Source: a virus
Strand: one strand, 5' to 3'
DNA: 20,556 nt
Virus record (IMG/VR): IMGVR_UViG_3300030107_000679
Span: 1,442-21,997 of that record
Shown here piece after piece: positions 1 to 5,605 of the stretch. The notes below the pieces were generated by a model that had not been told where the DNA came from, ran no database searches, and saw nothing but the letters and a program-made list of their open reading frames with translations. A program made the position numbers and the translations under genes. Every line of letters starts with the position of its first letter. Position 1 is the stretch's first letter.

Positions 1-1041
1 TCTACAATGTCAATAGGTAGATTTAGTGATAATGCAAATGCACCAACTTTACAATTTATAAAATCAAGAAATGGCACAGTTGGTAGTAATACTGTAGTTC
101 AAGATGGAGATAATTTAGGTGAAATATCATTTGCCGCTAGTGATGGCTCTGATACTGCTACTTTAGCAGCAAAAATATTTGGCGAAGTAGATGGAACACC
201 TGGAAGTAATGATATGCCTGGAAGATTAACTTTCTTTACCACAGCAGATGGTGCTTCCTCACCAACAGAGGCAATGCGTATAGATAGTTCTCAACGAGTT
301 GGAATTGGCACTACAAGTCCAACTGGGTTATTAGAGATATCTGGTGGCGATGGAGCAGGAACTTTAAGTATAGTAAGTACAGCTAATAGCGTCGGTTCGG
401 GTAATAAAATTGCATTTTTTGGTGCTAATAGAAGTGATACAGATGAAGAAATGGCTTTTATCAAACCTTTACTTACTAGTAACAGCGGAGGTTCAGGTAA
501 TGTACAAGGTGGTCAATTAACTTTTGGCACAAGTGGTTCTGAAAGGATGCGTATTAATAGCTCAGGAGATATTTTATTCGGAGTAACCTCAACAAGCACA
601 ACAGGAGCTTATTTTGAATCTGCATCAAATAGTAGAATGGTGTTAAGTTTAGGCACATCTACTACTTCATCTTCAACTCTTGCAGCATTTAAAAATTCAA
701 ATGGTAGTGTAGGCTCCATAGCTGTAAGTGGCTCAGCAACAGCTTATAACACATCTTCCGATGCTAGATTAAAAGATGTTACAGGTTCATCAAGAGGATT
801 AGATGTAATCAATAATTTAAACCCTGTAGCCTATAATTGGAAATCCGATGGTAAAGCAGATGAAGGTTTAATAGCTCAAGAAGTAGAAGAGCTTGTGCCA
901 AATGCTGTAAATCAAGATGAAGATGGTTATTACTCAATGGATTATAGTAAACTTGTTACGCATCTTGTAAAAGGTATGCAAGAGCAACAAGAACAAATAG
1001 AATCACTTAAAAGTGAAATTGCAATTTTAAAGGAGAAATAA
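1..1041 (+). CDS. Tail fibre / tail spike, C-terminal part with S74 chaperone domain (5' end outside window)
   Basis: The reading frame is already open at base 1 (two codons precede the ATG at 7), so the true start probably lies upstream and this is a partial gene. From the ATG at 7 there are 344 residues. The middle has low-complexity beta-rich fibre sequence with motifs common in marine phage fibres, such as AMRIDSSQRVGIGTTSP (about residues 89-105) and a degenerate second copy RMRINSSGDILFG. The last ~95 residues match a peptidase S74 intramolecular chaperone: the SDARLK motif at residues 251-256 carries the expected cleavage Ser251 and catalytic Lys256. It is followed by the typical LNPVAYNWKSDG and GLIAQEVEELVP segments and a final coiled coil. 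In known S74 fibres this domain trimerises the fibre and then cuts itself off. Function: adsorption to the host surface. The receptor is unknown. Confidence 0.88.
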   Translation, partial: STMSIGRFSDNANAPTLQFIKSRNGTVGSNTVVQDGDNLGEISFAASDGSDTATLAAKIFGEVDGTPGSNDMPGRLTFFTTADGASSPTEAMRIDSSQRVGIGTTSPTGLLEISGGDGAGTLSIVSTANSVGSGNKIAFFGANRSDTDEEMAFIKPLLTSNSGGSGNVQGGQLTFGTSGSERMRINSSGDILFGVTSTSTTGAYFESASNSRMVLSLGTSTTSSSTLAAFKNSNGSVGSIAVSGSATAYNTSSDARLKDVTGSSRGLDVINNLNPVAYNWKSDGKADEGLIAQEVEELVPNAVNQDEDGYYSMDYSKLVTHLVKGMQEQQEQIESLKSEIAILKEK

Positions 1042-1042
1042 T

Positions 1043-1387
1043 ATGGCAATATCTTATACTTGGGATGTAAGCACATGCGATACATACCCATCAAAAAGCA
1101 GCAAATCTAATGTGGTGCATACTGTCCACTGGCGATTGACTGGAACTGATGATACCAATAATGACTCAGACGGTAATCCACAAACTGCTACAGTTTATGG
1201 CAGTCAAAGCGTTAGTACAGATGATCTATCAAGTTTTATTAACTGGTCTGATCTCAAAGCTAGTGACGTTCAAGGTTGGGTTGAAGCTGGATTAGGCAGT
1301 GATGAAGTCACGTCTTTAAAAGCTAATATAGATGCACAAATAGCTAGAAAAGTAACGCCTACAAGTGTTACGAAAACACTTAGTTAA
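1043..1387 (+). CDS. Small conserved phage protein downstream of tail fibre (DUF7936-like)
   Basis: The product has 114 residues and starts MAISYTWDVSTCDTYP. The start is supported by AAGGAG at 1030-1035, seven bases before the ATG, and the gene begins one base after the fibre stop. The pattern 'M-A-I-[ST]-Y-T-W ... V-x-T-V-H-W-R ... A-T-V-Y-G-S' followed by a helical tail with spaced W and D resembles small proteins encoded beside tail fibres in cyanophages and other marine phages. I recall these being grouped as DUF7936, but this family name is from memory and was not searched. There is no signal peptide or membrane segment. A role in fibre assembly or as a minor virion part is only inferred from position. 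Confidence 0.7.
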   Translation: MAISYTWDVSTCDTYPSKSSKSNVVHTVHWRLTGTDDTNNDSDGNPQTATVYGSQSVSTDDLSSFINWSDLKASDVQGWVEAGLGSDEVTSLKANIDAQIARKVTPTSVTKTLS

Positions 1388-1407
1388 TTTTTTGAAAGGG
1401 GGTAAAT

Positions 1408-1677
1408 ATGGCTAAAAAAGAAAATGAAAATGATAAAGGCCCAGTAGTTTCTGTAGATGGTACAGAAATGTATGTTAGGGATCTTAATGAAAATCAAAGA
1501 TATATATATCATCAAATTGAAGATTTGAGCCGTAAGCAATTTACGGCACAAAGCGAATTAGATCAAATAAACGGTTCTTTAGTGTATTTTAAAAATCTTT
1601 TTATAAATTCAACAAAAGAGCAAGCAGATGAAGTATTACAGGAGAGCGAAAATGAAGTGGATGCGAAAGTTAGTTAA
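1408..1677 (+). CDS. Small hypothetical coiled-coil protein (DUF6447-like)
   Basis: The product has 89 residues. A strong purine-rich ribosome site (AAAGGGGGT just before the ATG at 1408) supports the start. After a charged lead (residues 1-12) comes a short beta segment VVSVDGTEMYVRDLNENQR and then a long helix rich in heptad-like spacing (about residues 30-65), ending in an acidic tail. The layout 'short strand with V-[DN]-G-T-E, then one coiled-coil helix' resembles small cyanophage proteins I know as DUF6447; this was not verified by search. No enzymatic motif is visible. It overlaps the next gene by 26 bases, suggesting coupled translation. Confidence 0.65.
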   Translation: MAKKENENDKGPVVSVDGTEMYVRDLNENQRYIYHQIEDLSRKQFTAQSELDQINGSLVYFKNLFINSTKEQADEVLQESENEVDAKVS

Positions 1678-1810
1678 TTTTGTTACAAATTCAGAAGATG
1701 TTGTTGTAAGAACTCGTGATGATAAAGGTAGATACGTTGGTGACGATAAATCTACACCAGATGTAAATGAAGCATATACAACAAAGAGAGTCAAAAAGAC
1801 TAAAAAATAA
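1652..1810 (+). CDS. Small basic hypothetical protein
   Basis: The product has 52 residues from the ATG at 1652 and starts MKWMRKLVNFV. An upstream in-frame ATG at 1628 would add eight residues, but the GGAG at 1641-1644, seven bases before 1652, makes 1652 the better start. The protein has a short amphipathic N-terminus, the segment VVVRTRDDKGRYVGDDKSTPD, and a strongly basic end (TTKRVKKTKK). The middle and end resemble short basic phage proteins of unknown role, possibly nucleic-acid binding through charge. The gene starts inside the end of the preceding gene. Confidence 0.6.
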   Translation: MKWMRKLVNFVTNSEDVVVRTRDDKGRYVGDDKSTPDVNEAYTTKRVKKTKK

Positions 1811-1814
1811 AAAC

Positions 1815-1901
1815 ATGATCATGGCTAAATGTGAGAAATGCGGCCAAGATGTGTTGCTACAAAATATTTCTAAACACAAGTGTGTGGTAAAAAATGTCTA
1901 A
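1815..1901 (+). CDS. Putative zinc-finger mini-protein (26-28 residues)
   Basis: A short frame runs from ATG 1815 (or the in-frame ATG at 1821) to TAA at 1899-1901 and would give 28 or 26 residues. It contains C-x2-C-x11-H-x-C (CEKCGQDVLLQNISKHKC), a plausible single zinc-binding site. It fills the only gap between its neighbours, and its stop overlaps the start of the nuclease gene (ATGTCTAA at 1894-1901), the same tight packing seen elsewhere in the window. Against it: no clear Shine-Dalgarno sequence, only an A-rich leader. The four metal-ligand residues in so short a frame make chance less likely but not excluded. Confidence 0.55.
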   Translation: MIMAKCEKCGQDVLLQNISKHKCVVKNV

Positions 1902-2274
1902 AGCTCCCGATTCTTTTGTTTACAACGCTACCCTTGAAAGAATAGTAGATGGTGACACTTTTGATTGCTGTCTAGACCTAGGTTTTGATGTTAAATTACA
2001 TAAACAAAGAGTACGTTTAGCAGGTATTGATACACCTGAGTCTAGAACAAGAGATAAAGCTGAAAAGGTCTTAGGTTTAGCTGCTAAGGCTAGATTAAAA
2101 GAACTATGTGATGGCAACATAAAAGTTAAGTCTTTAGGTAAAGGTAAGTATGGCCGCATATTAGGTATACCCTATACAGCAGATGGTAAAGATATTTGCC
2201 AGCTTCTAATAGATGAAGGCCATGCTGTTGCTTATGATGGCGGAAAGAAGACTAAAGTTTGGGGTGATTATTAA
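1894..2274 (+). CDS. Staphylococcal-nuclease-like (thermonuclease) protein
   Basis: The product has 126 residues and is a compact SNase/TNase domain with almost no extra sequence. The calcium- and catalysis-linked residues of the family are present: D21 in VDGDTFD, R41 in VRLAGIDTPE, D46, T47, E49, and R88 in KYGRILG. The family cleaves DNA and RNA phosphodiester bonds with Ca2+. No signal peptide is visible (the N-terminus MSKAPDSFVYN is polar), so it should act in the cytoplasm, or in the virion if packaged. Its placement among late accessory genes would suit breakdown of host nucleic acid, but this is inference. It begins eight bases before the end of the zinc-finger mini-gene. Confidence 0.9.
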   Translation: MSKAPDSFVYNATLERIVDGDTFDCCLDLGFDVKLHKQRVRLAGIDTPESRTRDKAEKVLGLAAKARLKELCDGNIKVKSLGKGKYGRILGIPYTADGKDICQLLIDEGHAVAYDGGKKTKVWGDY

Positions 2275-2277
2275 ACT

Positions 2278-2628
2278 GTGGAATCTGCCGTAACCGTAAT
2301 TCAAGAAGTTGGCTTTCCTATTGCAGCAGCGTTAGGCCTAGGATGGTTTATATACAAACTTATAATGCGTATTGTTGACGGTATGGAAACAAAACTTGAT
2401 ACTGTCGATGAGAAAGTAGAGGGTCAGATTGCAGCCATAGAAGAAAGATTAGGAACCAAACTAGATAGTCAGCACGGTATTTTAGTAGCATTAATAGATA
2501 GGATTAGAAGCCTTGATAATGAGATTATTAGACAAGACACACTAATAAAAACTATACTAGGAGTACCACAGTTAATTGATAGCAATAAGATTGCTAAGGC
2601 GGATAGAGATGACCAAAGAAAAGATTAA
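2278..2628 (+). CDS. Small membrane protein with one N-terminal TM segment and coiled coil (holin-like candidate)
   Basis: The product has 116 residues with a GTG start at 2278, one codon after the stop of the nuclease gene and in the same frame. Residues 12-33 (GFPIAAALGLGWFIYKLIMR) form a transmembrane helix, followed by a long charged coiled coil (about 36-100). One short TM plus a soluble coiled coil is common for phage holin or antiholin candidates and for other small membrane proteins in marine podoviruses. The exact role is not shown by the sequence. A GGGGTG upstream is a distant, weak ribosome site, so expression may be coupled to the upstream gene. The end overlaps the csgF-like gene by 20 bases. 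Confidence 0.68.
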   Translation: MESAVTVIQEVGFPIAAALGLGWFIYKLIMRIVDGMETKLDTVDEKVEGQIAAIEERLGTKLDSQHGILVALIDRIRSLDNEIIRQDTLIKTILGVPQLIDSNKIAKADRDDQRKD

Positions 2629-3097
2629 GTTACCACTTCACTACAAAATTATTGTTATTTGGGCTGTAGTTACATTTGTAGGTATTATTTGTGTAAACAT
2701 TCAAGCAGATACTATTACTTTTAAATTTAAGTCACCATCTTTTTCTGGTGTAAATACTAGCTCGCATTATCTGACTATTGAAAACCAAGAACATATGCGC
2801 AAAATGACTATTAAAGAAGAGATAAAAGCGTTACAAGATGAGTTAGAAAGAGATGCAGAAAATACAACACTTGCAAGATTTATTAGAAATTTAGAAAGCC
2901 GTATCTACGCACAAATATCTAGGCAAATAGTTGAAAACATGTTTGGGGAGACACAATCAACTGAAGGCAAGTTTGAGCTTGAAGGTAATATAATATCCTA
3001 CAAGATCGAGGACGGCATGATTATTTTAACAATATTTAACACAAATGATGGTACAACGACTACTATTGAACTCCCTCTTGGTGATTTCAGTTTCTAG
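2609..3097 (+). CDS. csgF: CsgF-like curli assembly protein
   Basis: The product has 162 residues from the ATG at 2609, preceded by AAGGCGG. An in-frame ATG at 2576 has no such site and would spoil the N-terminus. Residues 13-33 form a hydrophobic export signal (IIVIWAVVTFVGIICVNIQA) with likely cleavage after A33. The mature start DTITFKFKSPSFSG matches the conserved start of CsgF (E. coli GTMTFQFRNPNFGG), the part known to plug into the CsgG pore. The helix LESRIYAQISRQIVENM and the final beta segments (GNIISYKIEDG, TTTTIELP) also follow CsgF order. An extra charged helix (about 66-95) lies between, so it differs from enteric CsgF. Known role: tethers the curli nucleator at the outside of the CsgG pore. 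Identity is by motif reading only. Confidence 0.88.
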   Translation: MTKEKIKLPLHYKIIVIWAVVTFVGIICVNIQADTITFKFKSPSFSGVNTSSHYLTIENQEHMRKMTIKEEIKALQDELERDAENTTLARFIRNLESRIYAQISRQIVENMFGETQSTEGKFELEGNIISYKIEDGMIILTIFNTNDGTTTTIELPLGDFSF

Positions 3098-3866
3098 TTG
3101 CTCCATACTAGAAGTTGTAAAAGATACTAGGCCAGACAGATTCCAAAGCAAAGGTTTACATGAATATAGCATTTATTCTTTACAGTCTTATGAACTGGCA
3201 AATGTACCAGCTCCAATAGTCAAACCTGTAGTTGCTGTCTATCCTACTGCTTTCCTTGATCAAACAGGACAGCGCAAAAGCAATAGTGAGTTTGCTTTAT
3301 TTTCATCTGCTATAACACAAGCTCCATATACTTTGTTAATACGTTCTCTAAAACATGCATCTGACGGCAATTTTTTTCGTGTGGTTGAAAGAGTAGGACT
3401 TGACAATTTAACTAAAGAAAGACAATTAATAAGATCTACTAGAGAACAACTGGGCGAAAACCAGGCTCTTGGACCTTTGCTATTTGCAGGTGTGTTGCTA
3501 GAAGGTGCAGTTGTAAGCTATGATAGTAACTTAGTTACTGGTGGTTTGGGTGCTAGATACTTGGGAATAGGATCCAGCATGCAATACCGAGAGGATAGCG
3601 TAAGCGTTAGTCTTAGAATGGTATCAGTAGCTACTGGCGAGATATTAATAGAGGTTATGTCGCAAAAAACTATCTATAGTTATGGCCAATCGCAAGATGT
3701 CTTTAAATTTGTTGAGATGGGCACAGAGTTGGTTGAAATAGAAACGGGAGCCACCCGCAACGAAAGCACAACCATAGCTTTAATGAAGGCTATCGAAGGT
3801 GCAGTTTTAGAAATAATAAATATAGGAAATACACGAGGGTATTGGAAATATGAAGAAATTAATTAA
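3045..3866 (+). CDS. csgG: CsgG-like curli outer-membrane secretion channel (lipoprotein)
   Basis: The product has 273 residues, close to the 277 of E. coli CsgG. The start MMVQRLLLNSLLVISVSSC forms a lipoprotein signal with a lipobox VSSC (Cys19). There is no Shine-Dalgarno site and the gene starts 53 bases inside csgF, so translation is probably coupled. CsgG landmarks follow in order: VVAVYPTAFLDQTGQRK (62-78), VVERVGLDNLTKERQLIR (113-130), GAVVSYDSNL then GGLGARYLGIG (154-176), VSLRMVSVATGEIL (187-201), KTIYSYG and RGYWKY near the end. CsgG forms a nonameric pore that lets unfolded curli subunits cross the outer membrane. At the constriction loop the E. coli Phe56 is kept (F86 in ALFSS), but Asn55 aligns with Leu and Tyr51 is not obviously kept. 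Confidence 0.93.
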   Translation: MMVQRLLLNSLLVISVSSCSILEVVKDTRPDRFQSKGLHEYSIYSLQSYELANVPAPIVKPVVAVYPTAFLDQTGQRKSNSEFALFSSAITQAPYTLLIRSLKHASDGNFFRVVERVGLDNLTKERQLIRSTREQLGENQALGPLLFAGVLLEGAVVSYDSNLVTGGLGARYLGIGSSMQYREDSVSVSLRMVSVATGEILIEVMSQKTIYSYGQSQDVFKFVEMGTELVEIETGATRNESTTIALMKAIEGAVLEIINIGNTRGYWKYEEIN

Positions 3867-4575
3867 TATTGTTTTATTTATGTCGTTATCTTTAGTCGCA
3901 GATAATGAAATAAGTGTAACGCAGTCAGGTAATTCAGCAACTATAGACTTAGAACAGCAAGGTGGGTCTAACCTTATTGGTGGTACATCAGCAGAAACAG
4001 GTAGCATGACTGCTTTAGATCTTGATGGTGTGTCAATGATACTTGACATCAATCAAATTGGTGCATCAAATGTTTTTAGATCAGATGCTATAGACGGTGA
4101 TAATTTTACTGGATTCTTTGAGTTTACTGGCGACAGTAATGTTTTTGACATTCTTATGGACAGCACAGGTCTTATAGACTCTGATTATGTAAATATGAAT
4201 ATTAACGTTACTGGATCAAGCAACACGTTTGATTTAGCAGTTGCAGAGGATGATGACGCATCATATCTAGATTTAGATTGGATTATTACGGGTGGTAGTA
4301 ATGCTTTTGATTTTGATATAGATTATGCAAATGCGATAAACTATGTAGATGTTAATGGCAGTAGCAACACAATTAATTTTAGCGGTAGTGGTTATGCTGG
4401 CACTACTTCCTCTGATAGTGGATATTTTTACTTAGATTTAGATGGTAGTTCAAACACACTTGATATTACGCAATCTTCAACGCTTGCAAGGGACTATATT
4501 AAGCTTATTACAAATACTTCTAATAGTAATATTTGTATTACTCAAAACGACCAAGGTACAAGCACAAGCTGTTGA
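3850..4575 (+). CDS. Secreted curlin-repeat-like protein (candidate amyloid subunit)
   Basis: The product has 241 residues, starting MKKLINIVLFMSLSLVA, a clear signal peptide with likely cleavage near A17. The mature protein is rich in Ser, Asn, Asp and Gly. It begins with a near-canonical curlin unit (ISVTQSGNSATIDLEQQGGSN, about 21-41), with the Q-x-G-N and Q spacing of curlin repeats. Degenerate units follow, marked by G-x-S-N at about 38, 71, 94, 122, 148, 170 and 199, usually followed by a hydrophobic-D pair. Unit spacing is 22-33 residues. It ends with ICITQ and a C-terminal Cys (Cys228, Cys241). It lies 17 bases inside the end of csgG, so it is the natural substrate candidate for the CsgG/CsgF pore, like CsgA/CsgB. 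It is far more acidic and longer than CsgA. Other beta-solenoid surface proteins cannot be excluded. Confidence 0.75.
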   Translation: MKKLINIVLFMSLSLVADNEISVTQSGNSATIDLEQQGGSNLIGGTSAETGSMTALDLDGVSMILDINQIGASNVFRSDAIDGDNFTGFFEFTGDSNVFDILMDSTGLIDSDYVNMNINVTGSSNTFDLAVAEDDDASYLDLDWIITGGSNAFDFDIDYANAINYVDVNGSSNTINFSGSGYAGTTSSDSGYFYLDLDGSSNTLDITQSSTLARDYIKLITNTSNSNICITQNDQGTSTSC

Positions 4576-5605
4576 TATAGGAGATATATCTGAGCTCTCA
4601 GGCTCTGCTAGCGTTGTCAGAGATCAACCTTATGACGCTACAGTAAATTTTGGTATACAAACAAATGATGAGGCTATAACTAATAATGGCCGTATGGCTA
4701 TTAAGTTTTTAGATGACAGCCAGGTAAAACTTACAGAACACTCACAACTCTTAATAAACGAATACGTTTTTGATCCTGATCCAGATAAATCAAAAATGGC
4801 TCTCACCTTTGCATTAGGAACAACAAGATTTATAACTGGTAATCTCAACCGTATCAATAAACAAAACATATCTTTACAAACTCCGACTGCAAATATTGCA
4901 ATACGAGGTACTGACTTTACTGCTACAGTAAATGAATTAGGCGAATCATTAATTATATTACTGCCAGATAAATACGGTATATCAAGCGGAGAGATAGAAG
5001 TTATTACTGCAACCGGAAGTGTAATACTAAACAAACCTTTTGAAGCTACAACAGTTGATGTTTTTGAAAGCGCTCCATCAAAACCTGTAATTTTAGATCT
5101 TACCCTAGAGTTAATTGATAACATGCTTATAGTTTCACCACCTGAAGAAGTAGCGGTAGAGGCGGAAGAAGTTATTGTAAAGTCAAATAGTATTCTTGAT
5201 TTTAATGATTTAGATATTGATTATTTGGATGAAGATTTCTTAGATAATGAGGCTGAACTAGAGTTTACAGAATTAGATATAAACTATCTAGATGTAAACT
5301 TTTTAGAAGATTTGCTTGATGTCATAGATGCGTTAGAGGTAGCTGAAGAAGAAGATCAACTTACACAAGATATAGGATCTATTAGTCTTACAGGAACTCA
5401 ATTTGGACAAGACCCAGACACACAAATAATATCTTTTATTGATGGTGAAAAACTTACATTAATAAGAAGTGTAAATAATACTGCTAGAGTAGATTTAGAT
5501 ACCAACGGTAGCTATACTGTAATTTTTATACAAGATGGTGTTTCTAAAACTATCAAAGTGAACGGAGGCAGTAGTAGTATTATTACTATTAGACAAAGCC
5601 AGTGA
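4442..5605 (+). CDS. Exported FecR-domain protein with acidic repeat tail
   Basis: The frame gives 387 residues from the ATG at 4442, which lies 134 bases inside the curlin-like gene; a TTG at 4484 is another possible start. Neither has a Shine-Dalgarno site, so the start is uncertain. Residues about 18-34 are hydrophobic (ILSLLQILLIVIFVLL) and lead to KVQAQA, a likely signal cleavage site near residue 43. A FecR domain follows (about 54-165): 'SGSASVVRD', 'MAIKFLDDSQVKLTEHS' and the hallmark TPTANIAIRGTDFT at 148-160. Standalone FecR proteins like this are periplasmic or surface exposed, unlike classical FecR with its cytoplasmic anti-sigma tail. Residues 253-291 hold two acidic copies of the pattern 'F-x-[DE]-LDI-[DN]-YLD-x-[DN]-FL'. 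The gene overlaps the cyclase gene by four bases; FecR genes beside CHASE2 cyclases are a known bacterial pairing. Confidence 0.87.
   Translation: MVVQTHLILRNLQRLQGTILSLLQILLIVIFVLLKTTKVQAQAVDIGDISELSGSASVVRDQPYDATVNFGIQTNDEAITNNGRMAIKFLDDSQVKLTEHSQLLINEYVFDPDPDKSKMALTFALGTTRFITGNLNRINKQNISLQTPTANIAIRGTDFTATVNELGESLIILLPDKYGISSGEIEVITATGSVILNKPFEATTVDVFESAPSKPVILDLTLELIDNMLIVSPPEEVAVEAEEVIVKSNSILDFNDLDIDYLDEDFLDNEAELEFTELDINYLDVNFLEDLLDVIDALEVAEEEDQLTQDIGSISLTGTQFGQDPDTQIISFIDGEKLTLIRSVNNTARVDLDTNGSYTVIFIQDGVSKTIKVNGGSSSIITIRQSQ

Noticed and set aside
2576-2608. Upstream start for the CsgF-like gene.
   Set aside because: The added residues are basic, lack a ribosome site and lie in the upstream coding region; ATG 2609 gives a normal signal peptide.
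4500-4580. Programmed frameshift joining the curlin-like protein to the FecR protein.
   Set aside because: The FecR frame is +1 to the curlin frame, no convincing slippery site was seen, and the FecR frame carries its own hydrophobic signal and AQA cleavage site in the overlap, which argues for a separate start.
4630-5124. Minus-strand 164-residue open frame opposite the FecR gene.
   Set aside because: No ribosome site or recognisable domain; it mirrors a gene with clear FecR motifs.
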